64,000 nt of DNA from Actinomycetales bacterium UBA1416 (GCA_002304945.1 DBPQ01000106.1:1-64000), one strand, 5' to 3'; positions 48,509 through 57,429 are shown, numbered from the stretch's first letter. Program-made: numbers and translations. Notes: a model not told the origin generated them from the letters alone.

Positions 48509-49009
48509 ATGAGCACAGCACCAGTGGTGGCCTTCATCGGCAGGTCGGGAGCGGGCAAGACGACGCTGCTGGAGAAGGTGGTGCGGGAGCTGACGGCCCG
48601 CGGGCGGCACGTGGCCACCGTCAAGCACCACTCGCACCGCGGCTTCGAGATCGACCGCGAGGGCAAGGACAGCTGGCGGATGGCCCGGGCCGGGAGCCGG
48701 CACGTCGTCGTCGCCGCCCCGGACAAGGTGGCGGCCTACCGCACCCTGGAGCGCGAACTGGGCCTGGCGGAGATCGTCGCGGGCATCGACGACGTGGACA
48801 TCGTCCTCGTGGAGGGCTACCGGGACTCCGACGTGCCCCACGTCGAGGTGGTGCGTGGGACGCCGGGGTTCGTCGGGTCGCCGGAACGGCGCGTGGCCGT
48901 GGTGACGGACCTGGCGCTCGACGTTGACGTCCCGGTGTTCGACCTCGACGACGTTGCCGGCGTGGTCGGGTTCCTCGAGGCGATGCTGCCGCTCCAACCG
49001 CACGCGTGA
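48509..49009 (+). CDS. mobB: molybdopterin-guanine dinucleotide biosynthesis protein MobB
   Basis: A 166-residue GTP-binding protein with the P-loop FIGRSGAGKTTLLEKVV at residues 9-25 and the MobB motif ATVKHHSHRGFEIDREGKDSW, of which VKHHSHRGFEIDREGKDSW is characteristic. It helps insert guanine nucleotide into the molybdenum cofactor. Its presence agrees with the molybdate importer 40 kb away. A TACAAT box eight bases upstream suggests leaderless transcription. GTGA overlap at 49006-49009 links it to the polymerase gene. Confidence 0.9.
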   Translation: MSTAPVVAFIGRSGAGKTTLLEKVVRELTARGRHVATVKHHSHRGFEIDREGKDSWRMARAGSRHVVVAAPDKVAAYRTLERELGLAEIVAGIDDVDIVLVEGYRDSDVPHVEVVRGTPGFVGSPERRVAVVTDLALDVDVPVFDLDDVAGVVGFLEAMLPLQPHA

Positions 49010-49011
49010 CC

Positions 49012-50028
49012 ATGGGTGAGGCGATCCAGCTCAGCGTTCCGGGCCCGCACGGGCCGCGGAAGGTGCGCCTGTCCAGCCCGTCCCGGGTGCTCTGGCCGGA
49101 CCTCGGCGTCACGAAGCTCGACCTCGCCGAGTACGTGATCGCCGTGGGGGAGGCGTTCGTGGCCGCCAACGGGGAGCGGCCCGTCTCGCTGGAGCGCTAT
49201 CCCGACGGCGTGGGCGGCGAGTCCTTCTTCTCCAAGAACCCACCGCGCGGCGCGCCGACGTGGGCCCGGTCCGTCACCGTCACCTACCCGTCCGCGAGGG
49301 CCCACCCGCAACTGGTCATCGACGAGGTGGCCACCGCCGTCTGGGCGGTCCAGATGAACACGGTGGTCTTCCACCCGTGGCCGTCCCGTGCCGGGGCGTC
49401 CGACTTCCCCGACCAGCTGCGCGTGGACCTCGACCCGCAGCCCGGCACTGACTTCGGCGACGCCGTCCCCGCCGCGCGCGAGCTGCGGGAGATCCTCGCC
49501 GAGGCCGGCCTGACCGCCTTCCTCAAGACCTCCGGCAACCGGGGCCTGCACGTCTACGCCCCGATCGAACCGGCGCACGAGTTCCTGGACGTGCGCCACG
49601 CCGTGATCGCCGCCGCCCGTGAGCTGGAACGCCGGATGCCCGAGCAGGTCACCACCTCGTGGTGGAAGGAGGATCGCGGCGAGAAGGTGTTCGCGGACTT
49701 CAACCAGGCGAATCGGGACCGCACCATCGCCGGGGCCTACAGCCCCCGGGCACTGCCGCACGCCCCCGTCTCCACGCCGGTGACGTGGGAGGAACTCGGG
49801 GACGTGGATCCGCGCGAGTTCACCGTCCGGACCGTGCCGGAGCGCCTTCGTACGGCGGGGGACCCGTGGGCGCACATGCACGACGAGCCCGGCTCGATCG
49901 AGACACTGCTGGAGTGGTGGGAGCGGGACCTGCGCGACGGCCAGGGCGAGCTGCCCTTCCCCCCGGACTACCCGAAGATGCCGGGCGAGCCGCCACGGGT
50001 GCAGCCGAGCCGGGCCCGGAAGGACTGA
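49012..50028 (+). CDS. LigD-type NHEJ polymerase/primase domain protein
   Basis: A 338-residue stand-alone LigD polymerase domain (archaeo-eukaryotic primase fold). Characteristic segments are WPDLGVTKLDLAEYV, LERYPDGVGGESFF, the metal-binding DLDPQPG near residue 140 and LKTSGNRGLHVYAPI. It adds nucleotides, often ribonucleotides, at DNA ends during non-homologous end joining. The start is ATG 49012 (GTG 49006 also possible), coupled to mobB. No Ku gene is in the window. The DNA ligase lies immediately convergent, four bases away. Confidence 0.9.
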   Translation: MGEAIQLSVPGPHGPRKVRLSSPSRVLWPDLGVTKLDLAEYVIAVGEAFVAANGERPVSLERYPDGVGGESFFSKNPPRGAPTWARSVTVTYPSARAHPQLVIDEVATAVWAVQMNTVVFHPWPSRAGASDFPDQLRVDLDPQPGTDFGDAVPAARELREILAEAGLTAFLKTSGNRGLHVYAPIEPAHEFLDVRHAVIAAARELERRMPEQVTTSWWKEDRGEKVFADFNQANRDRTIAGAYSPRALPHAPVSTPVTWEELGDVDPREFTVRTVPERLRTAGDPWAHMHDEPGSIETLLEWWERDLRDGQGELPFPPDYPKMPGEPPRVQPSRARKD

Positions 50029-50032
50029 TCGT

Positions 50033-51073
50033 TCAGCGGAGGACGCGGCTGAGGTCGTACGCCGCCGGCACCTCGAGCTGCTCGAACGTGCAGGAGCGGG
50101 CATCCCTGTCCGGCCGCCACCGCAGTAACTGGACGGTGTGGCGGAAGCGGTGCCCCTCCATGTTGTCGTAGCGCACCTCGGCCACGAGCACCGGTTCGAG
50201 GCGGACGTAGGAGACGTCCTTGCTGCCGGTGAAGCGGGACCGCTCGGTCTCGCCGCGGACGATCGCGCCGGCCTCGTCCCGCATGACGAACGGCTCCAGT
50301 TCCGTCGCGAGCTCCCGACGGCGGCGGTCCGTGAACGCGGAGGCGCCGCCGACGTTGACGAGCGCGCCGTCGTCGTCGTGGAGGCCGAGGAGGAGCGAGC
50401 CGACGCCGGTGCCGGAGGTGTGGACGCGGTAGCCGAGCACCACGACCTCGGCGGTGCGTTCGTGCTTCACCTTCAGCAGGGCGCGCTTGCCCGGCGCGTA
50501 CGGCTCGGCGAGGGGCTTGGCGATGACGCCGTCGAGGCCGGCGCCCTCGAACTCCACGAGCCACCGGCGGGCGAGTTCCACGTCCCGGGTCACCTGGCTG
50601 AGGTGGATGGGGGCGGGCACGCCCTCGAGGAAGGCCTCGAGGCGGGCGCGACGCTCCCGGAAGGGGGTGGCAAGGAGGTCGTCGCCGCCGTCGGCGAGGA
50701 GGTCGAAGGCGACGAAGGAGGCCGGGGTCTCGCGGGCGAGGCGCGTGACGCGGCTCTCCGCCGGGTGGATGCGCTGGGAGAGGGCCTCCCAGTCGAGCCG
50801 CTCGGTGCCGGGCTCGCCGGTGCGCACGATGATCTCGCCGTCGAGGACGCACGGGCGAGGGAGGAGGCGGGTTGCGGCGTCGACGAGTTCGGGGAAGTAG
50901 CGTGTGAGCGGCTTGGAGCCCCGGCTGCCGATCTCGACGCCATCGTCGGTCAGCGCGATGATGCCGCGGAAGCCGTCCCACTTCGGTTCGTAGAGGAAAC
51001 CGCCGGGAACGCTGTCCGGGGCGGGGATCTCCTTGACGGCCTTCGCCAGCATCGGCGCGACGACGCCGCCCAC
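50033..51073 (-). CDS. ATP-dependent DNA ligase
   Basis: A 346-residue ligase with the adenylation motif EPKWDGFRGI (nucleophile Lys31), motif III-like FVAFDLLADGG, motif IV GLDGVIAKPL and motif V LLKVKHERT, followed by an OB-fold. It resembles the LigC/LigD-ligase type used for repair and end joining. It is tail to tail with the LigD polymerase and starts at GTG 51073, directly next to the stop of the HhH-GPD gene, so it is in the same operon as that gene. Confidence 0.92.
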   Translation of the reverse strand: MGGVVAPMLAKAVKEIPAPDSVPGGFLYEPKWDGFRGIIALTDDGVEIGSRGSKPLTRYFPELVDAATRLLPRPCVLDGEIIVRTGEPGTERLDWEALSQRIHPAESRVTRLARETPASFVAFDLLADGGDDLLATPFRERRARLEAFLEGVPAPIHLSQVTRDVELARRWLVEFEGAGLDGVIAKPLAEPYAPGKRALLKVKHERTAEVVVLGYRVHTSGTGVGSLLLGLHDDDGALVNVGGASAFTDRRRRELATELEPFVMRDEAGAIVRGETERSRFTGSKDVSYVRLEPVLVAEVRYDNMEGHRFRHTVQLLRWRPDRDARSCTFEQLEVPAAYDLSRVLR

Positions 51074-51649
51074 CTACCGTCCCCCCGCGCCCCGGGCCGC
51101 GGCCTTGGCGGCCTTCTTGTTCTCGCGGACACGGGCGAGGGACTCGGGGTCCACAATGTCCGCGACCGAGAGGAAGGAGCCCTCGGCGCCGTAGTTCCCG
51201 GCTGCCTCGCGCCAGCCGGGAGCGGTGAGGCCGCGGCGCTTGCCGAGGAGGGCGAGGAAGATGCGGGCCTTCTGTTCCCCGAAGCCGGGGAGCGCCTTCA
51301 GACGGCGGAGGATCTCGCGGCCGTCCGGATTCCCGCGGGTCCAGATGGCGGAGGCGTCACCGTCCCACTCCTCGACGACGGCGCGGCACACGGCCTGCGC
51401 GCGCCCCGCCATCGAACCGGGGTAGCGGTGGACGGCAGGCGGCTGTCGGAAGACGGCCTCCAACGCCTCGGGATCGGCGTCCGCGATCGTCCTCGGATCG
51501 AGGGTGCCGAGGCGGTCCTTGATCTTCGCGGGCCCGGCGAAGGCGGACTCCATCGTGACCTGCTGGTCGAGGAGCATGCCGAGGAGGAGGGCGAGGTCAT
51601 TCTCCTCGAGGAGGTGGTCAGCGGCGGGGTCTCCCGTCAGGTACGTCAT
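51074..51649 (-). CDS. HhH-GPD base-excision repair-type protein
   Basis: A 191-residue protein of the HhH-GPD superfamily. The helix-hairpin-helix is LKALPGFGEQKARIFLALLGKR. No 4Fe-4S cluster cysteines are present, and the catalytic Asp expected after the HhH is not obvious, as is usual for the actinobacterial branch named only by fold. It may recognise damaged bases. ATG 51649 is preferred to the longer frame to 51706, as similarity begins at MTYLTGDPAAD. Its end abuts the ligase gene. Confidence 0.8.
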   Translation of the reverse strand: MTYLTGDPAADHLLEENDLALLLGMLLDQQVTMESAFAGPAKIKDRLGTLDPRTIADADPEALEAVFRQPPAVHRYPGSMAGRAQAVCRAVVEEWDGDASAIWTRGNPDGREILRRLKALPGFGEQKARIFLALLGKRRGLTAPGWREAAGNYGAEGSFLSVADIVDPESLARVRENKKAAKAAARGAGGR

Positions 51650-51662
51650 GCCCCAAGTGTGC

Positions 51663-51998
51663 TCACGGGAGCAGTGCTGCCGCCAGTTGCACCGCCTCGC
51701 GGGCAACCGGCGAGCGCACCGGCAGGATCTCGATGCCCATCGTGCCCAAGGTGCGGTGCATGCCGGCCCCCATGTGGTCCACCACCACGTGGGTCACGGC
51801 ATTCTCACGGAGGAACCGGACCACCCGGGCGTGGTGGGAGCCCTCGGTGCCCTCGTCGTGGGCCACGTCCCAGCCGACGGCGTGCTCCTGCCAGTCCGAG
51901 ATCGCACCGCCCTCGACCGTTGCCACCGCGATGCGGGGCGCACGCCCCCACCGCTGCTCGACTCCGCCGTCGGGGGTCACGGGAATGGCGTAGGTCAT
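51663..51998 (-). CDS. NifX/NifB-type dinitrogenase cofactor-binding domain protein
   Basis: A 111-residue protein with the NifX/NafY-like fold: MTYAIPVTPDGGVEQRWGRAPRIAVATV, of which IAVATV and the later HHARVVRFLRENAVTHVVVDHMGAGM are typical. In nitrogen fixers the fold binds FeMo-cofactor precursors. No nif structural genes are near, so a general metal-cluster or redox role is more likely. A GAGGAGAGG site precedes ATG 51998. It is separate from the HhH-GPD gene by 13 bases. Confidence 0.75.
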   Translation of the reverse strand: MTYAIPVTPDGGVEQRWGRAPRIAVATVEGGAISDWQEHAVGWDVAHDEGTEGSHHARVVRFLRENAVTHVVVDHMGAGMHRTLGTMGIEILPVRSPVAREAVQLAAALLP

Positions 51999-52045
51999 GG
52001 TCGTTCCTCTCCTCGGTGGCTCACAGTCTCGCACCCGCACGGGCA

Positions 52046-52051
52046 TACGAT
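52046..52051 (+). promoter_or_regulatory. -10 box of leaderless trkH promoter
   Basis: TACGAT ends six bases before GTG 52058. Confidence 0.5.
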
Positions 52052-52057
52052 CATCCC

Positions 52058-53464
52058 GTGCCCCAACGCCTCCGCGCCGCACTCCACCGGCTGTGGCTGG
52101 TCGCGTGGATCAGGCGCCACGACCGCAGCGCGGGGCACCACGCCATCGACAAGCGGCGGCCCATCCAGATCGTCGTGCTCAGCTTCATCGGCGCCATCGC
52201 CATCGGGACCGGTCTGCTGCTGCTGCCGGCGGCGTCCACCACGGCGACGAGCCCGCTCGAGGCGGTGTTCACGGCGGTGTCCGCGATCTGCGTGACCGGT
52301 CTCATCGTCGTGGACACCCCCACTCACTGGACGGGACTTGGACAGGTGGTCATCCTGGTGCTCATCCAGCTGGGCGGCTTCGGGGTCATGACGATGGCCA
52401 CCATGGTCAGCCTGGTGCTCTCCCGGCAGATGGGTCTCGAGACCAGGTACGTCGCCGCAGTCTCCACGCGCACCGTGCGGCTCGGCGACGTCGGGAAGGT
52501 GCTGCGCGGCGTGGCCCGCACCACGGTGGCGGTGGAACTGGCCACGGCGCTCGTCCTGGCGCTGCGTTGGTGGATCTCGTACGGGGAGGCTCCCGGCCGG
52601 GCACTGTGGCTGGGGGTGTTCCACTCGATCTCGGCCTTCAACAACGCCGGCTTCGCCCTGTTCAGCGACAGCCTGGTCGGGTACGAGTCCGACCCCTGGA
52701 TCATCCTGCCGATCTCTGCGGCGCTGATCATCGGCGGGCTCGGCTTCCCGGTGCTTCTCGAGATCATGCGGCACCACCGGTGGCCGCACCGCTGGAGCCT
52801 CCAGGCCCGCGCCACCGCCGGCATGTCACTCGGCCTGGTGCTCACCGGCTGGCTGTTCGTCCTCGCCGCGGAATGGGGCAACCCCGGGACCCTCGGGCCG
52901 TTGAGCGTCCCCGGCAAGGTCCTTGGCGCCTTCTTCCAGGGGGTTGTGCCCCGCACGGCGGGCTTCAACAGCGTGGACATCGCCGAGATGAACACGGGGA
53001 CGTGGTTCGGCCTGGACATCCTCATGTTCATCGGGGGCGGCAGCGCCGGCACCGCGGGCGGCATCAAGGTCACCACCGTGGCGGTGCTCGGCTACGCCAT
53101 CTGGTCGGAGTTGCGGGGGGAGAAGGACGTACGCGCCGACCGGTGGCGGCTCTCCCCGAAAGCGGTCCGTGAGGCTCTCACGGTGGCGGCACTCAGTGCG
53201 GTCCTCGTCGTCCTCTCCACGGGTCTCATGACCTACCACGAGCCGTTCTCGCTCGACGAGATCCTCTTCGAGGTGGTCTCCGCGTTCGGAACGGTCGGGC
53301 TCTCCACGGCCATCACCGCGGACCTGTCCGCCTTCCACCAGGTCCTGCTCATGGCCCTCATGTTCGTGGGCCGGCTCGGCCCCATCACCCTGGGCTCGTC
53401 CCTCGCGCTCCGCAGCCGGGGAAGGGACTACCGCAACCCCGAGACCACGATGATCATCGGCTGA
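52058..53464 (+). CDS. TrkH/KtrB family K+ uptake protein
   Basis: A 468-residue membrane protein with the four pore-loop repeats of TrkH/KtrB: SAICVTGLIVVDT, SAFNNAGFALF, TAGFNSVDIAEM and SAFGTVGLSTAITADL. Each has the single-Gly K+ filter. It imports K+ and normally partners with a TrkA/KtrA gating ring, which is not in this window. The start at GTG 52058 is supported by a leaderless -10 box, though the frame extends far upstream as a shadow of other genes. It is convergent with the GAP-family gene. Confidence 0.92.
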   Translation: MPQRLRAALHRLWLVAWIRRHDRSAGHHAIDKRRPIQIVVLSFIGAIAIGTGLLLLPAASTTATSPLEAVFTAVSAICVTGLIVVDTPTHWTGLGQVVILVLIQLGGFGVMTMATMVSLVLSRQMGLETRYVAAVSTRTVRLGDVGKVLRGVARTTVAVELATALVLALRWWISYGEAPGRALWLGVFHSISAFNNAGFALFSDSLVGYESDPWIILPISAALIIGGLGFPVLLEIMRHHRWPHRWSLQARATAGMSLGLVLTGWLFVLAAEWGNPGTLGPLSVPGKVLGAFFQGVVPRTAGFNSVDIAEMNTGTWFGLDILMFIGGGSAGTAGGIKVTTVAVLGYAIWSELRGEKDVRADRWRLSPKAVREALTVAALSAVLVVLSTGLMTYHEPFSLDEILFEVVSAFGTVGLSTAITADLSAFHQVLLMALMFVGRLGPITLGSSLALRSRGRDYRNPETTMIIG

Positions 53465-53470
53465 CTGTCC

Positions 53471-54130
53471 TCACAGCCCCTGGGCGCCCTTCAGCACCAG
53501 CATCACGCCGAGCGCGACGAGGACGACGGCGACCACCGCGTCGTTGTGGGCCTCGAGCCAACGCCGCGCCGCGTCCAGCGGACGTTCGACTCGCCGTCCG
53601 AACATGAGCCGAGCGAGGACCGGGAGCGCCACGGCGAGCGCGGCGACCGCGGAGAACGCCAGGGTGGCCAGGGCGGCCCGTGCCGGGCCGAGTTCGGCCG
53701 CACCGATCGCGACGCCGCCGGCCAGCACGAGGAGGAGGACTTTCGGGTTGGCGACGGCGAGCAGCAGTCCCAGCCTGGCCGACCTCCTCGGGGTGTAGTC
53801 GCCGAGGGCCGCCATCCACGCGGGGGACTCCGCCTTCGTGCCTCCTCCCATGAGCCACTTGCGGGCGCCGAGGCCGATGAGGACGAACCCGAGCACGAGC
53901 CGGGTCCACGACGCCCACGTCGGCACCTCGTCCCATAGTTCGACGGCACTCGCGGCCGCCGTGAAGACCGCCGCCAGCACCAGGAGCCCGCCGGACCAGC
54001 CGGCGAGGAAGCCGCCACCGTTCGCGAGGGGACGGCCCGTCAGGAGCAACAGAACGACGGGCACGAGTGGGAACGGCGACAGCGCGAGAGCGACCGCAAC
54101 CGGCAGGAGTTCACGCGCGAGGTCGCCCAC
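53471..54130 (-). CDS. GAP family (Sap/SfLAP-like) membrane protein
   Basis: A 219-residue protein with about six helices, starting LLPVAVALALSPFPLVPVVLLLL and having LLLAVANPKVLLLVLAGG, a pattern of the GAP/Sap family related to LysE-type exporters. In mycobacteria a relative helps sulfolipid transport. Here the substrate is unknown. GTG 54130 is the likely start, 12 bases after the upstream symporter-like gene, so it belongs to its operon. Confidence 0.72.
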   Translation of the reverse strand: MGDLARELLPVAVALALSPFPLVPVVLLLLTGRPLANGGGFLAGWSGGLLVLAAVFTAAASAVELWDEVPTWASWTRLVLGFVLIGLGARKWLMGGGTKAESPAWMAALGDYTPRRSARLGLLLAVANPKVLLLVLAGGVAIGAAELGPARAALATLAFSAVAALAVALPVLARLMFGRRVERPLDAARRWLEAHNDAVVAVVLVALGVMLVLKGAQGL

Positions 54131-54141
54131 CTCCGAGGTTC

Positions 54142-55344
54142 CTAGGTTCCGATGCCGGCAGCGATGATGCTCGTCACCACGACGGAGGTGATCGTGACGG
54201 TGGAGAAGCCCGCGATGATCATCTTGGGCAGGATGTTCCCCTCGATCGCCGCCACCTCCTCCGGTGTCTCGCCCGCACCCCTCGCGGCCTCCTGGCTCAG
54301 GATCATGGTGCCGGGGAACCCGTAGAGGGAGGTGAGGCCGATCGCGATCGAGATCGGGAGGCTGTAGCCGAGCAGTTTTCCGACCACGCCCGCGAACAGC
54401 GCGATGCCCGCGATGCCGAACAGGAAGACGAGGAGCAGTGGGAAGGCGAGCGCGGCGACCTCGTCCGGCTGCACGGCCGCGAGCGGCCCGAACTGGAGGA
54501 TCATGACCGCGACCATGATGACCCCGAACGAGTCGATCCCGGAGAGCACCGCGGGCTTGAAAACTCCGGTGGCACGCAGGACGATGCCGAGGATGAGGGC
54601 GACGACGAAGGTGTTGAGGGTGCCGTCGGTGAGGTTGTTGATCCCGGTCGCGACCAGCACCGCGAGCCCGACGACGAACAGGGTTCCCGCGGTCGTGTGG
54701 AACGCCGCGGGCAGCTTCGAGGCGGCAACGGTACCGGCCTCCGCGGTGACCGGAGCGGCGAGCCGTCCCGCCCGGTACTCGCCCTTCAGCCGCTGCGCCT
54801 CCTTCTTGAGGATGATCGAGGTGATCGGGAACCCGACGAGGCCCTGCAGCGCCGCGATGAGCACCGGGAACACCGCGACTGCGGTCAGCCCGAAGCCCAG
54901 GGCTGCCTCCTGGATGATGATGACGGAGATCGTGCCACCGCTGAGCGACCCCGTGCCCGCGATGACGAAGTCGAGCGCACTGGCGACCCCCTCGTACCCG
55001 CCCGGGGCACGCGCCCCGAAGATGAGCGCGGCGAGGAGCAGGAAGAGCCCGATGCCGATCACGGTCGAGACGCCGATGACGAACGTCTTCCACTGCTTCT
55101 TGAACTCGTCGATGCTGATGAGTGTGCCCAGGTGCACGATGACGAGCCCCACCACCACGCCCGCGAACGCCAGCAGGGACGAACTGGTGAGCAGGTCCTC
55201 CGGGAAGACTCCGGTGAGGAAGCCGATCAGGAAGATGATCGAGGCTACGAAGAGGGAGGACAACAGCGACTGCGTCTTCTTGGCGACGAAGTCGCTGACG
55301 GTCCACACCGCCATCACGATGACGAAGGCGAGCAACGGGTTCAT
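54142..55344 (-). CDS. putative sodium:amino-acid symporter-like membrane protein
   Basis: A 400-residue protein with about eleven helices. The N-terminal half has SDFVAKKTQSLLSSLFVASI, VIVHLGTLISIDEFKKQWK and GTGSLSGGTISVIIIQEAA, with an inverted-repeat feel and the GltS (ESS) type of fold as I recall. Its 24-base distance from leucyl aminopeptidase suggests that it moves amino acids or peptides released by that enzyme. Direct evidence for the substrate is lacking, and close relatives are often annotated hypothetical. Confidence 0.6.
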   Translation of the reverse strand: MNPLLAFVIVMAVWTVSDFVAKKTQSLLSSLFVASIIFLIGFLTGVFPEDLLTSSSLLAFAGVVVGLVIVHLGTLISIDEFKKQWKTFVIGVSTVIGIGLFLLLAALIFGARAPGGYEGVASALDFVIAGTGSLSGGTISVIIIQEAALGFGLTAVAVFPVLIAALQGLVGFPITSIILKKEAQRLKGEYRAGRLAAPVTAEAGTVAASKLPAAFHTTAGTLFVVGLAVLVATGINNLTDGTLNTFVVALILGIVLRATGVFKPAVLSGIDSFGVIMVAVMILQFGPLAAVQPDEVAALAFPLLLVFLFGIAGIALFAGVVGKLLGYSLPISIAIGLTSLYGFPGTMILSQEAARGAGETPEEVAAIEGNILPKMIIAGFSTVTITSVVVTSIIAAGIGT

Positions 55345-55368
55345 GGTGGTCTCCTCGGGGAGGCGAGG

Positions 55369-56877
55369 TCAGTTGGGGACGGTGAAGGTGCGGGCGAGCT
55401 CGACCAGAAGCCGCGCGCCGAACCCGGTGGCGCCGGCGGATCGCCAAGAGTCGTCCGCGTTGGAGTGCATCGTGCCGGCGACGTCGAGGTGGCCCCACGG
55501 CGTCTCGCCCACGAACTCCGAGAGGAAGAGGGCGGCCGTGATCGATCCGGCGTTCGGCCCACCCAGGTTCGAGATGTCCGCGATGTCCGAATCGAGCAGC
55601 TTCCGGTAGCGCCTCTCGAGCGGGAGCTCCCACACCGATTCGCCGGTGGTTGCCGCCGCCGCCTCGATCTGCGCCACCACTCCCGGGTTGTTGCCCATCA
55701 GGGGCGCCACCAGGGGTCCGAGCGCCACGAGGGTGGCCCCCGTCAACGTGGCGATGTCCACGATCGCGTCGGGCTGCTCCTCGGTGGCGAGCACCAGTGC
55801 GTCGGCCATCACGAGCCGGCCCTCGGCGTCGGTGTTCTTCACCTCGACGGTCTTCCCGCCGCGGATGTACAGCACGTCCCCGAGCACGTAGGCATCGCCC
55901 GAGGGGACGTTGTCGGTGCACGCGAGGAAGGCAGTGACGCGGGTGGTGACCCCGAGGTCGCGCAGCGCGGTGAACGCGCCGAGGATCGACGCCGTGCCCC
56001 CCATGTCCGTCTTCATCAGGAGGTGCATCGGATCCGAGGGCTTCAGGCTGATCCCGCCGGAGTCGTACATGATGCCCTTGCCGACGAGTGCGAGGTGGCC
56101 CGTGGGCTCTCCGTTCGGGGAGTACGTGAGCCTGATCATGCGGGGTTCCTCGGAGCTGCCCCGGTTCACCCCGAGGAGCCCGCCGAAGCCCGCGGCAATG
56201 CACTGCCCGAGGTCCTGGGCCTCGACCTCGAAGCCGTGCCGCTGGCCGAGTTCGAACGCGACCTCGGCCATGTCCGTCGCCGTCAGGTGCGCGGCAGGGG
56301 TGTTGGTGAGGTCTCGGGCCACCAGCGCGGCACGGGCGGTGACGGCGCCCGTCACAGCACCGGCGGCGAGCGCCTCGGTGTCGGGGCCGGAGAGCAGCAG
56401 CTCGGTCAGCTGGGTGTCCTTCGGATTCGAGCGCAACGCGTTGTAGCGGTACCGGGCGAGCAGGACGCCCTCCACCACGGCCTGGGCAGCGGTGGCGGGG
56501 TCCACCCCGGCGAGCGGGGTGAGATCGAGTCCGATCGCCGCGCTGCGGGGGGCGGTGGCCCGCGCGAACGCGGCGGCGAGGTCGCGGAGGTCGTCCGGCG
56601 TCAGGTCGGAGGCCTGGCCGGAACCGACGGCGACGAGTTCGGGACCCTCGTCACGGGGGAGGACGAGCGCCGTGCCGATCCTCCCCTCGAAGCCCGCCGC
56701 GGCGAGGCCCGCACGGGAGATCCCGAGGGCCGCGGGGACCTCGCCGTCGGCCGGGACGAGGTGGCCGACCGCGTCGACCCCGTCGAACGTGGACGCCACG
56801 CGGACCACGGCGGGTGCCAGCTGGGAGGGCACCGGGGAGAAGGAATCGGGGATGAGCTTGTTCGGGCGGCGCGGCAC
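55369..56877 (-). CDS. pepA: leucyl aminopeptidase (M17 family)
   Basis: A 502-residue M17 metallo-aminopeptidase. The two-metal site is present: GKGIMYDSGGISLKP with catalytic Lys near residue 267, KTDMGGTASILGAF, and the signature NTDAEGRLVMADAL near 346. It removes N-terminal residues from peptides, normally as a cytoplasmic hexamer. It starts with GTG 56877 three bases after the HdeD stop. The gene order HdeD, pepA, symporter-like, GAP suggests one operon. Confidence 0.92.
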   Translation of the reverse strand: MPRRPNKLIPDSFSPVPSQLAPAVVRVASTFDGVDAVGHLVPADGEVPAALGISRAGLAAAGFEGRIGTALVLPRDEGPELVAVGSGQASDLTPDDLRDLAAAFARATAPRSAAIGLDLTPLAGVDPATAAQAVVEGVLLARYRYNALRSNPKDTQLTELLLSGPDTEALAAGAVTGAVTARAALVARDLTNTPAAHLTATDMAEVAFELGQRHGFEVEAQDLGQCIAAGFGGLLGVNRGSSEEPRMIRLTYSPNGEPTGHLALVGKGIMYDSGGISLKPSDPMHLLMKTDMGGTASILGAFTALRDLGVTTRVTAFLACTDNVPSGDAYVLGDVLYIRGGKTVEVKNTDAEGRLVMADALVLATEEQPDAIVDIATLTGATLVALGPLVAPLMGNNPGVVAQIEAAAATTGESVWELPLERRYRKLLDSDIADISNLGGPNAGSITAALFLSEFVGETPWGHLDVAGTMHSNADDSWRSAGATGFGARLLVELARTFTVPN

Positions 56878-56880
56878 GGA

Positions 56881-57429
56881 TCAGCCCTTCTTCTCGGGGC
56901 GGAGCCGGCCCACCATGATCATGGTGAGCCCCTCGAGGAGGGTCTGGATTCCCACGAGGGTCCCCAGGAGGGTGAGGGTCGCCGTCGCGATGTTGAGGAG
57001 GACCCAGAGACCGAGCCCGATGGAGATCAGGCCGGAGAACACGAGTAGCCAGCGGGACGTGGTGCCCTGGAAGGCCATGATCACCCTGGTGAGCCCCGAC
57101 GCGAAGAACAGGGCCCCTGCCATCAGGGTGAGGCTCAGAGCGCCGATCAGCGGGTTGCGCAGCATGAACAGCCCCAGCACCACCAGCAGCGCACCACCGA
57201 GGGCCGCGGACCAGAAGCCCCCCGCCCGAATGCGGACGAGTGCCCCGACGACGAGGACGATCCCGGAGATCAACGTCGTCCAGCCGAGGAAGAGGACGGA
57301 CACCGCGGTCGCGAGGACCACGTTGCCGAGCAGGACGAACCCGGCAAGGACGATCAGGAGTCCGAGCACGATGTCCCAGGGGGTTCGCCGGACGACGAGC
57401 GCTCCGGACGCTGTGTCTGTGGTGGTCAC
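56881..57429 (-). CDS. HdeD family acid-resistance-like membrane protein
   Basis: A 182-residue membrane protein of about six helices arranged as three hairpin repeats, resembling HdeD (GLLIVLAGFVLLGNVVLATA, GALLVVLGLFMLRNPLIGAL, VFSGLISIGLGLWVLLNIAT). HdeD helps E. coli at low pH and high cell density. Whether this one has that role is unknown. GTG 57429 follows a GGAG site. It is the first gene of the pepA operon and divergent from a holin-like gene. Confidence 0.82.
   Translation of the reverse strand: MTTTDTASGALVVRRTPWDIVLGLLIVLAGFVLLGNVVLATAVSVLFLGWTTLISGIVLVVGALVRIRAGGFWSAALGGALLVVLGLFMLRNPLIGALSLTLMAGALFFASGLTRVIMAFQGTTSRWLLVFSGLISIGLGLWVLLNIATATLTLLGTLVGIQTLLEGLTMIMVGRLRPEKKG

Noticed and set aside
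50138..52057. Extension of trkH to a 1108-residue protein
   Set aside because: The upstream part is antisense to ligase and HhH-GPD genes. A leaderless -10 box places the start at 52058.
54131..56203. Extension of the GAP-family gene to a 910-residue protein
   Set aside because: The extension overlaps the symporter-like and pepA genes in another frame and encodes no domain.
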